Part shown: piece by piece, positions 44,229 to 53,547 of the stretch
Position numbering within the stretch: position 1 is the stretch's first letter
How the letters are laid out: every line of letters begins with the position of its first letter
Source of the DNA: Acinetobacter brisouii
GTDB taxonomy: Bacteria > Pseudomonadota > Gammaproteobacteria > Pseudomonadales > Moraxellaceae
Assembly: GCF_008993995.1 (NCBI RefSeq)
Contig: NZ_BKNN01000016.1
Coordinates: forward strand, 1-53,704
Reading direction: 5' to 3'
Length of the DNA: 53,704 nt
Notes under the pieces: model-generated
Database searches by the model: none
The model's input: only the letters and a program-made list of their open reading frames with translations
Told to the model about the DNA's origin: nothing
Made by a program: the position numbers and the translations under genes

Positions 44229-45005
44229 TTAGAAGCGATACGATGCACCCACACTATAGGTGTTGTAGTCATCGCCAAAGCCTAAACGACCATCGACACT
44301 GACATTATTGTTAAAGTATTTCTTCGCAGTCAGACCCCATTGATCTTCATCAATCGATTTGTCTTTGCTGTAGTCCACACCGAAACTTAACGTTTTATCG
44401 ATGTAGTAATCACCTGCGACATAGTATTGTTTGTTTTCATCATCCCCAAACACACCACGTGCTTCAAGGTTGATGTCATGCTGACCGACTTGAGTGACGT
44501 ATTTGGCACGTAAGGTCGGATCTACGCCATCGCCACCATGTTTGGTGTCATAGCCTTGTGCACCAACAGCAACCAATAAACCTGGTGCTGGCAAGTAACC
44601 GACTTCGGCATTGTATAGGGTGGTTTTACGGTCAATACCCGTATTATCTACTTTGTATTCATTACGTCCAACATTACCACCTAAGTAGAAGTCAGAGTTT
44701 GGAACGTAATATTCAGCACCTGCGCTATAGGTAGTATTTTTGGTGCCACTATTGTCACCATAGTTAACACTACCATGCACATTGCTGGCTTTATCTAAAA
44801 AGGCAGCTTCAGCGAGTGGTGCATTACGTGTTTCTACAGGATTAAAATAGTAGGTTCCATTCACACCAACTTGACTGACACCATCAGCATGATCTGGGTC
44901 TAAGTAGTTATAAGAGCCTCCAACTTCAGCTTGGTAGGCATTTGCCATACTGGTCACACTGAGTCCTGCAAGAAGTACTGTAGTTGCAATGAGTGTTTTT
45001 TTCAT
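44229..45005 (-). CDS. Putative porin (Acinetobacter-type small beta-barrel)
   Basis: A 258-residue exported beta-barrel. The signal peptide MKKTLIATTVLLAGLSVTSMANA is cleaved before YQAEVGGSYNYLDPDH. Alternating amphipathic strands (NTTYSAGAEYYV, DFYLGGNVGRNEYKV, KQYYVAGDYYIDKTLSFGVDYS) end in TYSVGASYRF with a terminal Phe. It resembles the 'putative porin' family that is abundant in Acinetobacter. Substrate unknown. AAGGGGAAGTG before the ATG is a strong ribosome-binding site. Asp and Asn enrichment in loops is consistent with Ca2+ or LPS contacts. Confidence 0.8.
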   Translation of the reverse strand: MKKTLIATTVLLAGLSVTSMANAYQAEVGGSYNYLDPDHADGVSQVGVNGTYYFNPVETRNAPLAEAAFLDKASNVHGSVNYGDNSGTKNTTYSAGAEYYVPNSDFYLGGNVGRNEYKVDNTGIDRKTTLYNAEVGYLPAPGLLVAVGAQGYDTKHGGDGVDPTLRAKYVTQVGQHDINLEARGVFGDDENKQYYVAGDYYIDKTLSFGVDYSKDKSIDEDQWGLTAKKYFNNNVSVDGRLGFGDDYNTYSVGASYRF

Positions 45006-45374
45006 GTCACTTCCCCTTAGAAAGCTTGATTTTCATTTTTTGTTACAAGTTTAAGTTTAGTAGAAAATACCAAGTGGTCAATTCTGATAAAGTAATCAGA
45101 CTGTACGAAAGTAAGTGTGTGTAAATAATTTAATTTAAAATATTGATAATAAATAAAAATATAATATGTAGTGTTTTATTAATAGTGTTATGGCTTTGTG
45201 ATTTTTGTTTAAATATTCAGCATATATTTTTGTTACAAATGATGTTTGATGCTTTTCTGTGAATCGAGAAAGCTTTTGGCAACCGTGTCATATTTTGAAA
45301 ATCAGTAGCATATCACCTCATCACACTCTATGTTAAAATAGCGCAAATTTTATGGCTCTAGAGAGAAGTTTCAC
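45006..45374. other. Divergent promoter region between the small porin gene and prfB
   Basis: About 370 bp without a gene. The first 230 bp are very AT-rich, including runs of AATAAATAAAAATATAAT type, and should hold the porin promoter on the minus strand. TGTTAAAAT at about 45332-45340 is an extended -10-like element placed properly for prfB on the plus strand. Confidence 0.5.
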
Positions 45375-46470
45375 GTGGAAATCAATCCGTATCTAAACCA
45401 ATTAAAAGATTTAACTGATCGTAGTCAAACACTACGGGGGTATCTTTGACTACGATCTGAAAAAAGAACGTTTAGAAGAAGTCCTACGTGAGCTTGAAGA
45501 TCCAGCGATTTGGAATGATCAAAGCCGTGCGCAAGCCATGGCCAAAGAAAAAGGTGAGTTGGAAAACGTCTTGAATGTGCTAGACGGTTTAGCGACTCAG
45601 CTTGAAGATGCCCAAGCCATGCTGGATTTGGCTGTAGAAGCCGATGATGAAAGTTTGTTGGTCGATGTGCAGGCTGAACTCACTTCGGCCGAAAAAGAGC
45701 TGGCAAAACTTGAATTCCGCCGTATGTTTAGCAATCCAATGGACCCAAATCCATGCTATGTGGAGATTCAGGCGGGTTCTGGGGGTACAGAAGCACAAGA
45801 CTGGGCGTCAATGTTGTTACGTATGTATATGCGTTGGATCGAACGTCACGGCTTTAAAGCTGAACTGATGGAAGAATCGGATGGCGATGTTGCAGGGATT
45901 AAATCTGCCACCATTCGTGTCGAAGGTGAATATGCTTACGGTTGGTTGCGTACCGAATCAGGCGTGCACCGTTTAGTGCGTAAGTCACCATTTGACTCAG
46001 GTAACCGCCGCCATACCTCTTTCTCTGCAGTGTTCGTTTCTCCTGAAGTGGATGACAACATTGAAATTGACATCAATCCATCCGATGTTCGTACCGATAC
46101 TTACCGTGCTTCGGGTGCGGGTGGTCAGCACATTAACAAAACCGATTCTGCGGTACGTTTAACCCATACGCCAACAGGCATTGTGGTGGCGTGTCAGAAC
46201 CAACGTTCACAACATGCCAACCGTGACCATGCATGGAAACAGTTACGTGCAAAATTGTATGAACTTGAAATGAGCAAGCGTAACGAAGCTGCTCAAGCGC
46301 TTGAAGATTCAAAATCGGATATCGGTTGGGGCAGTCAGATTCGTTCATACGTTTTGGATGACTCACGCATTAAAGACTTGCGTACAGGCGTTGAAAACTC
46401 AAATACAGGTGCAGTGCTAGATGGTGATCTGGACAAATTTATTGAAGCGAGCTTAAAGCAAGGTTTGTAA
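45375..46470 (+). CDS. prfB: Peptide chain release factor 2, programmed +1 frameshift
   Basis: Recognises UGA and UAA stop codons and triggers peptide release. Translation starts at GTG 45375 ([15 protein letters not shown]) and reaches an in-frame TGA at 45447-45449. The slip site CTTTGAC with the stimulatory Shine-Dalgarno-like CGGGGG just upstream is the classical autoregulatory +1 frameshift; reading resumes at GAC 45448 ([13 protein letters not shown]). The spliced product is 365 residues, as in E. coli. The codon-reading tripeptide SPF ([11 protein letters not shown]) and catalytic GGQ ([16 protein letters not shown]) are present. A terminator follows. Confidence 0.98.
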
Positions 46471-46492
46471 TTCCTGCTTAAAAGCATCTCTG

Positions 46493-46529
46493 AAAAGCCA
46501 ATGTGAAGTCATTTACATTGGCTTTTTTT
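46493..46529 (+). terminator. Intrinsic terminator after prfB
   Basis: AAAAGCCAATGT and ACATTGGCTTTT form a 12-bp stem, the loop able to extend by GTGAA/TTTAC pairing. A T-run follows, and it lies about 22 nt past the stop. Confidence 0.9.
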
Positions 46530-46604
46530 GTTGCAGATGAACCCTGTTCTTTTAAAATTTTTTACGCATAATAGGCACACTTTTTTTCTGATTTTAAGAT
46601 TTGG

Positions 46605-47912
46605 ATGACCCAAGCGATTTCAACGTTGAAAACTCCATTTTGGTATAACTGGCTGTTGGCAGGTATCAAACCCTTGTACCGCTGGCGTTTAAACAAACGC
46701 TCAGGGCATCTTGCCGATTTTCAAAATGAAATCACTGAACGCTTTGGCCCTTTTCAAACCCCTAAAAATACTCAGGTGATCTGGTTTCATGCGGTGTCAG
46801 TTGGTGAGACCAATGCGGCTCAGCCTCTGATTGAATATTATTTACAGCAAGGTCAGGCTGTCCTAGTCACCAATACCACGCGCACAGGGCAGGCACGGGC
46901 AAAGTCGTTATTTGAACAACGTTATCCAAAGCTTTTTCAAGCGGTCTTTTTACCTGTCGATCAGCAATATTTGGTCAATGCTTTTATTGATCGCTACCAA
47001 CCAAAAATTTTACTGTTGATGGAAACCGAGCTGTGGCCAAATCTGTTGCAATGTGTGGCAGAACACAATATTCCTCAGCTTTTACTGAATGCCCGATTGT
47101 CTGAAAAGTCAGCCAAAGGCTATGCCAAATTTAAGCGTTTAACCTCTCCGATGCTGAGTCAGTTAAGCTGGATTGCTGCGCAAGATCAGGCGACTTTGCA
47201 GCGATTTGCCAGTTTGGGTCAATCAACCACCTCAATGAGTGTGGTGGGGAATGTTAAATTTGATATTGCTGCGCCTGATTGGGTTGCGGTACAAGCTGAG
47301 CAGTTGCATCTAGATTGGCAACTGACGCAGCGTAAAGTCATCGTGCTTGCCAGTACCCATGCGCCTGAAGAACACCAACTGCTCACGGAACTCAAAGCAA
47401 CCTTGCAAGCTGATCCAAGCCTATTGTGTATCGTGGTGCCACGTCATCCTGAACGCTTTGATGAAGTGTTCCAAGTGGCTGAGCAACTGGGTTTGAATGT
47501 GAAGCGCCGCAGCCTACAACAAGCCGTAGATGCCAATACCCAAGTGTATTTGGCTGATAGTATGGGCGAGCTGTGGTTGTGGTATGCCTTGAGCCAAGTC
47601 GCCTATGTTGGCGGTTCTTTGAATGAACCTGGTGGCGGGCACAATATTTTGGAACCTGTAGCGCTAGGTGTCGCAACGGTCTTGGGGAAAAACTATTTTA
47701 ATTTCCAGCAGATTGTCGATGAATTCGCGAACAATGCAGCGGTTGACGTGGTACAGGATGCTCAGCAAGCTTGCCAGAGATTCACTGAGTTACTGAACAA
47801 TGTGGAACAGCGTCAACAGAGGGTACAACGAGCCACCACCATTTTGCAGAAGAACCAAGGTTCACTCCTGCGTCATATCCAATTGATTGATCGGTTTTTA
47901 CAACACTCATGA
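46605..47912 (+). CDS. waaA: 3-deoxy-D-manno-octulosonic acid (Kdo) transferase
   Basis: Adds Kdo to the lipid A precursor at the inner membrane. The 435-residue GT30 protein has an N-terminal anchor (FWYNWLLAGIKPLYRWRL) and FHAVSVGETNAAQPLI with the catalytic Glu. Further motifs are LLLMETELWPNLL, LLNARLSEKSAKGY, the donor site VVPRHPERFDEV, and AYVGGSLNEPGGGHNILEPVALG. Also known as kdtA. Overlaps rsmE by 4 nt (ATGA). Confidence 0.96.
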   Translation: MTQAISTLKTPFWYNWLLAGIKPLYRWRLNKRSGHLADFQNEITERFGPFQTPKNTQVIWFHAVSVGETNAAQPLIEYYLQQGQAVLVTNTTRTGQARAKSLFEQRYPKLFQAVFLPVDQQYLVNAFIDRYQPKILLLMETELWPNLLQCVAEHNIPQLLLNARLSEKSAKGYAKFKRLTSPMLSQLSWIAAQDQATLQRFASLGQSTTSMSVVGNVKFDIAAPDWVAVQAEQLHLDWQLTQRKVIVLASTHAPEEHQLLTELKATLQADPSLLCIVVPRHPERFDEVFQVAEQLGLNVKRRSLQQAVDANTQVYLADSMGELWLWYALSQVAYVGGSLNEPGGGHNILEPVALGVATVLGKNYFNFQQIVDEFANNAAVDVVQDAQQACQRFTELLNNVEQRQQRVQRATTILQKNQGSLLRHIQLIDRFLQHS

Positions 47913-48613
47913 ATCTCGTTTTATTGTCAGCGCAACCCGAACAAGCACTTTGGGAAATTCGAGAATCGCGCCAATTACAGCATTTACAGCAGCATCTCGA
48001 CCTGAAAGTCGGTGATCAGCTCAAGGTTGGCATTCGTCAAGGCAAGCGTTATTTGACTGAGGTTCAAGCCATTACGGCAGAGCAAGTCTTGGTCAAACCG
48101 ATTCAGGAATTGGCGATTCCTGAAAAATTACCTGTGACCTTGATTGTGGCTTTACCTCGTCCCAAAGTTTTGCGTCGTCTGGTGATGGACAGTGTGACTT
48201 TGGGTGTGGAAAAGTTGGTACTTATCCACAGTTATCGGGTTGATAAAAGCTACTGGCAAAGCCCATTTTTACAACAGCTTGATGATTATGTGACTTTAGG
48301 CTTGGAACAGGCAGGTGATACCATTGCTCCTAAAATAGAGCTGTATCGTCGTTTTAAACCCTTTGTGGAAGATGTATTGTCAGAGTGGACAATGCCTGAA
48401 AGCCCAAGTTTTGTGGCACATCCTTATGCACAGCAAGGTTTACCTACTGTGAAAACCGCACATTGCCAAGTATTGATTGGCCCTGAAGGTGGTTTTATTC
48501 CTTATGAAGTTGAATTGCTTGAAAAAAACGGTTGCCAAAGCTTTAGCTTGGGCAACCGTATTTTAAGAACTGAAACAGCGATTTCTTATATTTTGGGGCG
48601 TTTAGGCATCTGA
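47909..48613 (+). CDS. rsmE: 16S rRNA (uracil1498-N3)-methyltransferase
   Basis: SAM-dependent m3U1498 methylation of 16S rRNA. The 234-residue SPOUT protein has an N-terminal PUA-like domain (HLDLKVGDQLKVGIRQGKRYL) and the knotted SPOUT domain with LIVALPRPKVLRRLVMDSVTLGVEKLVL, LEQAGDTIAPKIELY, VLIGPEGGFIPYEVELL and FSLGNRILRTETAISYIL. The RsmE signatures GPEGG and LGxRILRTETA are intact. Its end overlaps the convergent mscS gene by 12 nt. Confidence 0.96.
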   Translation: MNLVLLSAQPEQALWEIRESRQLQHLQQHLDLKVGDQLKVGIRQGKRYLTEVQAITAEQVLVKPIQELAIPEKLPVTLIVALPRPKVLRRLVMDSVTLGVEKLVLIHSYRVDKSYWQSPFLQQLDDYVTLGLEQAGDTIAPKIELYRRFKPFVEDVLSEWTMPESPSFVAHPYAQQGLPTVKTAHCQVLIGPEGGFIPYEVELLEKNGCQSFSLGNRILRTETAISYILGRLGI

Positions 48614-49579
48614 AGATTTGTTGAGAGATAATTCAGGTGTCATATTGGAAACTTTAACTTCACGAACAGGATAAGGAATTGAAATTCCATGTTCTTCAAA
48701 TGAAACCATAACATGTTCCTGAATTTCACTGGTAGAAGCTGCAATTGTTGTTTCTGTTGTATCGACCCACCAGCGGACGGTCAGGTTGACAGAAAAATCA
48801 GCTAAAGCTGTGACATTCACCGAAAAAGCAGGTTGACTGAGTACGTTGCGATTTTCATCTAAAATTTTCCGAATAATGTCTTTGGCTTTTTTGACATCAT
48901 CTTCATAGCCAATTCCCACCACAAATTCACAACGGCGGCGCTGATAAGCGGTGTTGACGGTAATCGCACTGGTATAGACCGTAGCATTGGGAATGACAAT
49001 ACGGCGACCATCATAAGAGCGTAAAAAAGTAGCCCGAATCTGAATATCTTCGACCGTTCCCTCTAAGCCATTACAGACGATGTCATCACCGATGCGGAAT
49101 GGTTCGCTGAGTAGAATTAAAATACCTGAAAGTAGGTTTTGGAAAATATCTTTAAATGCAAAACCAATCGCGACAGAGCCAATTCCCAAAGCACTCATCA
49201 GTTGACTTGGAGTGAAACCCGGGATTGCAATCACAAGACCAATCAAGAAACCAAAGAAAAGAATGGCTGACGTCCCAACTCGATTGAGAACCAAGACCAA
49301 ATTTTGCCGAGTATAAGAGCGGTTTTCTAAGGTTTTACTTAAAAATAATTTAAACAGTTTGGTGAGTAGCCAGAAAATAATAAAAACCGCAATCGCAATA
49401 CAGATATAAGGAACGCGCTCCCAAAAACTGTCCATAATCTTGTCGATCGTGGTGTAAGCATCATGGTACTTGCTGCTATGTTCAAGCACGGCCTGTGTGG
49501 TTTTTTTACTGGCATCTTGAAGAAGATGACTGGTATCTTGCGCCATATTTTGTATGGTTGAAGCACTATTTTCTGCCAC
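48602..49579 (-). CDS. MscS-family small-conductance mechanosensitive channel
   Basis: A 325-residue inner-membrane channel. The N-terminal soluble/helical stretch of about 60 residues is followed by membrane segments at about residues 52-75 (VPYICIAIAVFIIFWLLTKLF) and 98-122. The pore helix (LMSALGIGSVAIGFAFKDIFQNLLSGILIL) has the Gly/Ala-packing pattern of MscS TM3. The beta domain follows with FRIGDDIVCNGLEGTVEDIQIRATFLRSYDGRRIVIPNA and the C-terminal vestibule. It should release osmolytes on hypo-osmotic shock. The extra N-terminal Ser/Thr/Gln-rich segment is longer than in E. coli MscS (286 residues). Confidence 0.92.
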   Translation of the reverse strand: MAENSASTIQNMAQDTSHLLQDASKKTTQAVLEHSSKYHDAYTTIDKIMDSFWERVPYICIAIAVFIIFWLLTKLFKLFLSKTLENRSYTRQNLVLVLNRVGTSAILFFGFLIGLVIAIPGFTPSQLMSALGIGSVAIGFAFKDIFQNLLSGILILLSEPFRIGDDIVCNGLEGTVEDIQIRATFLRSYDGRRIVIPNATVYTSAITVNTAYQRRRCEFVVGIGYEDDVKKAKDIIRKILDENRNVLSQPAFSVNVTALADFSVNLTVRWWVDTTETTIAASTSEIQEHVMVSFEEHGISIPYPVREVKVSNMTPELSLNKSSDA

Positions 49580-49656
49580 GTGTATTTATCCCAAACTGCG
49601 AAACACTATATTTTGCCTGAAAAAACAAAAAGTTCAGTTAAGAAACGTAGATATAT

Positions 49657-50238
49657 TTAGAAATATTGCATGCTGTGTTTAATCAAGCGTTGTGGATGCT
49701 CCAGTTGCCCATGGTCAATTAAATATGAAATACGCAGGCTGGTGCTCATCAATCCCAATAGGAAAAATACAATCATGCCCCAAGCACATAATTTTTCCCA
49801 TAACGCAGTATGTGGCACAACACCATAGGCATTGAGCTTGGGTGTACCACCTGCCAAGACCACATAGCAGCCGAAGATCAGATTCAGTACAGGAATCAGT
49901 AAGAGTAAACTTAACCAGCCACTTTGATTTAAATCGTGCAGGCGTTGGATCAGAAAAATACTCATGAGATAAGCATAAGTCAGCAACAAAAAGACGCCGC
50001 CAAACATCAATAAAAATGGATGTTCCCAAAACAGATGCATGCGAAACATCATGCTGTGCCAATTCAATAGATTCAAGAAATGAACGGCGATTGAGAAAAG
50101 GCTGACCATCAACAAGTGACACAAACCTGAACGTGCGATATAGCTTAAACGCCCTAGGCGACCTGCACCTGACAACAGTGAGCGACGTGGTTGAGGCGTT
50201 ACTTTACCAAAAAAAGATGGAGATGATTGCGTTGGCAT
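49657..50238 (-). CDS. DUF805-family membrane protein
   Basis: A 193-residue inner-membrane protein. After a polar start (MPTQSSPSFFGKVTPQPRRS), the DUF805 pattern appears: GAGRLGRLSYIARSG, several membrane helices, then the hallmark LIQRLHDLNQSGWLSLLLLIPVLNLIFG followed by PKLNAYGVVP. Function unknown. The frame is open about 94 codons further upstream, but that part is Leu/Lys/Phe-rich and overlaps the acs leader. The ATG at 50238 has AGGGG just upstream. Divergent from acs. Confidence 0.88.
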   Translation of the reverse strand: MPTQSSPSFFGKVTPQPRRSLLSGAGRLGRLSYIARSGLCHLLMVSLFSIAVHFLNLLNWHSMMFRMHLFWEHPFLLMFGGVFLLLTYAYLMSIFLIQRLHDLNQSGWLSLLLLIPVLNLIFGCYVVLAGGTPKLNAYGVVPHTALWEKLCAWGMIVFFLLGLMSTSLRISYLIDHGQLEHPQRLIKHSMQYF

Positions 50239-50400
50239 AGAACCCCTCATAAAATTCGAATATGTATAATAAATATACGATTTAAGCCTGCAGTATGCTG
50301 AAATATTGTACTTAAATAATGGCTGTAGTGGAAAAGTAGCAAGCAAAAACAATACGCATTTCATGATGAATTGCGTCCATTTGATCAAGGAAGTCAGTCT

Positions 50401-52351
50401 ATGCAAGAGCTTTACCCTGTTCCTGAGGAGTTTAAAACGACAGCGCGCACTTTGGAACATGAATATTTTCAGCGCTACCAACAATCCATTGAACATCCAG
50501 AGCAATTTTGGGCGGAGCAAGCCCGTGCTATTGACTGGATTCGACCTTTTACTCAGGTCAAAAATACCTGTTATGACCCTGAAAATTTTAAAATTGAATG
50601 GTTTGCAGATGGTCAGCTGAATGTTTGTGCCAATTGTCTAGATCGGCATTTAAAAGAACATCCGAATAAACCCGCCATTATTTGGGAAGGAGATCATCCC
50701 TCTCGGCATAAAATTATTTCCTACAAAGAGCTGTATGCAGAAGTGTGCCGCTTTGCCAATGCGCTCAAAAAATATGGCATTCAAAAAGGTGATCGAGTCA
50801 TTTTATATATGCCCATGATTAGTGAAGCCACGATTGCGATGTTAGCCTGTGCTCGGATTGGAGCTGTGCATTGTGCGGTGTTTGGCGGATTTTCTCCCGA
50901 TGCCTTGGCAAGCCGAATTGAAGACAGCCAAGCCAAAATGGTGATTACCGCTGATGCAGGGATGCGTGGTGGCAAGTTGCTACCATTGAAGAAAAATGTT
51001 GATTTGGCATTGGAGCAGCGTGGAACACATACAGTTGAATATGTTGTGGTGGTACATCGCACAGGCAATCCTATCCACTTTTATCCTGAACGGGATTTGT
51101 GGTATCACATGCTGCAAATGGAAGTAGATGAGCGTTGTCCACCTGAGCCTATGAACGCGGAAGATCCACTGTTTATTTTATATACCTCAGGTTCAACAGG
51201 AAAACCGAAAGGTGTCTTGCATACCACTGGAGGCTATCTGGTTTATGCCGTGACGACTTTTAGGGAGGTTTTTGATTTAAAACAGGATGATGTGTATTGG
51301 TGTACAGCAGATATTGGATGGATTACAGGGCATTCCTATGCGGTATATGCTCCACTTGCCACAGGCACAACCCACAGTGATGTTTGAAGGAATTCCACAA
51401 TATCCAACATGGGCAAGAGTGGGTCATATTATTGATAAACATAAAGTGACGATTCTATATACAGCACCCACAGCGATTCGCGCCATGATGCGAGAAGGTG
51501 ATGTTTATGTCCGTGAGAGTAATCGCTCAACATTACGATTATTGGGCACAGTTGGTGAACCGATTAATCCTGAAGCATGGCATTGGTTTTATGATGTGGT
51601 GGGTGAGAAACGTTGCCCAATCATCGATACATGGTGGCAAACAGAAACAGGTGGCATGATGATCACTGCGATTGCAGGTGCAACGGCACTGAAACCAGGA
51701 TCAGCAACGCGTCCATTTTATGGTGTGCAACCTGTACTACTTGATGCAGAAGGACATGAAATCGATGGTATAGGTGAAGGAAATCTAGCCATTAAGAGCG
51801 CATGGCCAGGGCAGATGCGCAGCATTTGGGGAAATCCACAGCGTTTTATCGACGTTTATTTTGCAACATATCGAGGTTATTACTTTACAGGGGATGGCGC
51901 TCGCCGTGATGCCGATGGTTATTACTGGATTACAGGTCGAGTCGATGATGTCCTCAATATCTCAGGGCGCCGTTTGGGCACAGCCGAAATTGAAAGTGCA
52001 TTGGTTGCACATGAAGCGGTTGCCGAGGCGGCTGTGGTGGGCATGCCTCATGCAATTAAAGGTCAGGGAATCTGTGCTTTTGTGATTTTGCAAGCAGATC
52101 GGGCTGCATCGGAACAGTTACGCTATGAGCTGATTGCATGGGTGAGAAAAGTGCTTGGGCCAATTGCGACTCCTGATTTGATTTATCTAGTCAATGCTTT
52201 ACCCAAAACCCGTTCGGGTAAGATTATGCGACGTATTTTGCGTAAAATTGTGGCAGGAGAACTGGATAGTTTGGGCGATACATCCACACTGGCCGAGCCA
52301 CAAGTGGTTGAGCAATTGCTGATGCTATTGACTGAAAATTCAATTAAATAG
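50401..52351 (+). pseudogene. acs: Acetyl-CoA synthetase gene interrupted by a one-base frameshift
   Basis: Activates acetate to acetyl-CoA via acetyl-AMP. The two reading frames together would give about 649 residues, full length for Acs. Part 1 carries [29 protein letters not shown], the P-loop [22 protein letters not shown] and [25 protein letters not shown], then hits TGA at 51385. One extra C in the CCC at 51371-51373 explains this: deleting it restores [11 protein letters not shown] and the rest, with [22 protein letters not shown] and the acetylatable Lys in [11 protein letters not shown]. The loop normally [12 protein letters not shown] reads [12 protein letters not shown]. True mutation or assembly error cannot be told from sequence. 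The start follows AAGGAAG. Confidence 0.92.
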
Positions 52352-52711
52352 CAAATTTTTTATGCAAAATAATGAATATAGCTTAAATAAATGCCACTGA
52401 AAGGTGGCATTCTAGAGTTAAGATATTTATAGAATATTCGGTTTTTTTATGGCTTTATCATTCAGGTTACATGGAACATCTTTTTGATTTATCTATAAAA
52501 ATGCAGTATGTTAGAACCAGTTTAGAGCAGAAGTAGCATGCAATTTTAGAATCTGAATTGTGGATGCTATGTTTTCAACTGCGAGTAAAAATGCAGAAAA
52601 ATATCGAATAAGGCAACAAAGTTGGCAAAAATTCGGTAATATTTGTATACATAGATAAAGTCGTAGCACAGACAGGAATGCTAGGCTACGCCAAATACAG
52701 CCAAATCGCTT
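52352..52711 (+). other. Intergenic region between acs and the response-regulator gene
   Basis: About 360 bp with no gene. A perfect AATGCCAC/GTGGCATT stem (52390-52411) lies shortly after acs but has no T-run. CGTAGC/GCTACG (52662-52690) forms a hairpin whose end is about 22 nt before the regulator ATG and may affect its translation. GTATAC at about 52646 and AT-rich DNA before it may belong to a promoter. Confidence 0.45.
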
Positions 52712-53362
52712 ATGAATATATTAATCGTTGATGATCATCCTCTGTTTCGTCACGCGCTGATTCAAGCAGTGCGTTATAGCTTTCCGCAAGCGCAAATTCA
52801 TGAAACAGCAGCAGTAAACGAATTTTACGAACGCCTTGAAAATGGAACTGAGCCAGATTTGGTCTTGTTGGACTTAAATTTGCCAGGCGCTTCGGGTTTT
52901 TCAGCTTTAGTCCATGTCCGTGCCCAATATCCTTCGATTCCGATTATTGTGGTTTCAGCCCATGAAGAAGCTAGCATTATCCAACGTGCAATCGCACATG
53001 GCGCAATGGGATATATTCCTAAATCGGCGCATCCAAGCCATATTGGAGAAGCGATTCGCCATGTGATGGAAGGGGAAATCTGGTTACCACCAAATTTACC
53101 TGCCAACATTAGCTTTGACCCACGAGCTGCTGATGAGACTGCCTTGGCAGAACGGATACAGTCTTTAACTCCTCAACAGTTCCGTGTATTGATGATGGTG
53201 GCGGAAGGTTTGTTGAACAAACAAATTGCCTATGAGCTAGATGTTTCGGAAGCGACAATTAAAGCGCATGTGACCGCAATTTTCAGAAAACTTGGTGTGC
53301 AAAACCGTACTCAGGCAGTACTTGCAATCAGCGCACTCAACATTGATGAGAAGAAAATCTAA
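52712..53362 (+). CDS. NarL/FixJ-type response regulator (CrbR/ErdR-like)
   Basis: A 216-residue two-component regulator. The receiver domain (residues 1-120) has acidic DD in ILIVDDHPLFRHAL, the phospho-acceptor Asp in LVLLDLNLPGASGF (about residue 50), and the switch Thr/Ser and Lys in VVSAHEE and GYIPKSA. A LuxR-type HTH (about residues 150-210) follows with LTPQQFRVLMMVAEGLLNKQIAYELDVSEATIKAHVTAIFRKLGV. It resembles CrbR/ErdR, the regulators known to activate acs in Vibrio and Pseudomonas, and it lies directly downstream of acs here. Its kinase is not in the window. Confidence 0.9.
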   Translation: MNILIVDDHPLFRHALIQAVRYSFPQAQIHETAAVNEFYERLENGTEPDLVLLDLNLPGASGFSALVHVRAQYPSIPIIVVSAHEEASIIQRAIAHGAMGYIPKSAHPSHIGEAIRHVMEGEIWLPPNLPANISFDPRAADETALAERIQSLTPQQFRVLMMVAEGLLNKQIAYELDVSEATIKAHVTAIFRKLGVQNRTQAVLAISALNIDEKKI

Positions 53363-53368
53363 GAAGAA

Positions 53369-53405
53369 CGGTATAATTCACCTTGTTTATCGTTGAGTTA
53401 TACCG
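53369..53405 (+). terminator. Stem-loop after the response-regulator gene
   Basis: CGGTATAA and TTATACCG pair perfectly around a 21-nt loop, beginning 7 nt past the stop codon and followed by ACTTTCTCG. The large loop and weak U-tract make it a modest terminator. Confidence 0.5.
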
Positions 53406-53502
53406 ACTTTCTCGTCTAGATCAGATCAAAAATTAATGCGTTTCATATCTCCCCAGTGTAATGGAGATTTTCTTAAAAATTGAATTGACCCAATGAGTCG
53501 CT

Positions 53503-53547
53503 AGTATGCATGAATATATCTAAACCAAATATTTTCGAGTATGCATG
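53503..53547. repeat. 10-bp direct repeat AGTATGCATG beside the insertion sequence
   Basis: AGTATGCATG occurs at 53503-53512 and again at 53538-53547, the second copy touching the outer end of the IS. It is longer than the target duplication of IS5 relatives (2-4 bp, or TNA), so it may be pre-existing target DNA or chance. Confidence 0.4.

Noticed and set aside
50239-50520. N-terminal extension of the DUF805 frame
   Set aside because: Basic Leu/Phe-rich sequence overlapping the acs start, and the good ribosome-binding site lies at the later ATG.
51287-52351. Second acs frame as an independent gene from its ATG at 51287
   Set aside because: Its first 29 codons are out of frame with Acs, and the homology continues seamlessly from part 1 after one base is removed.
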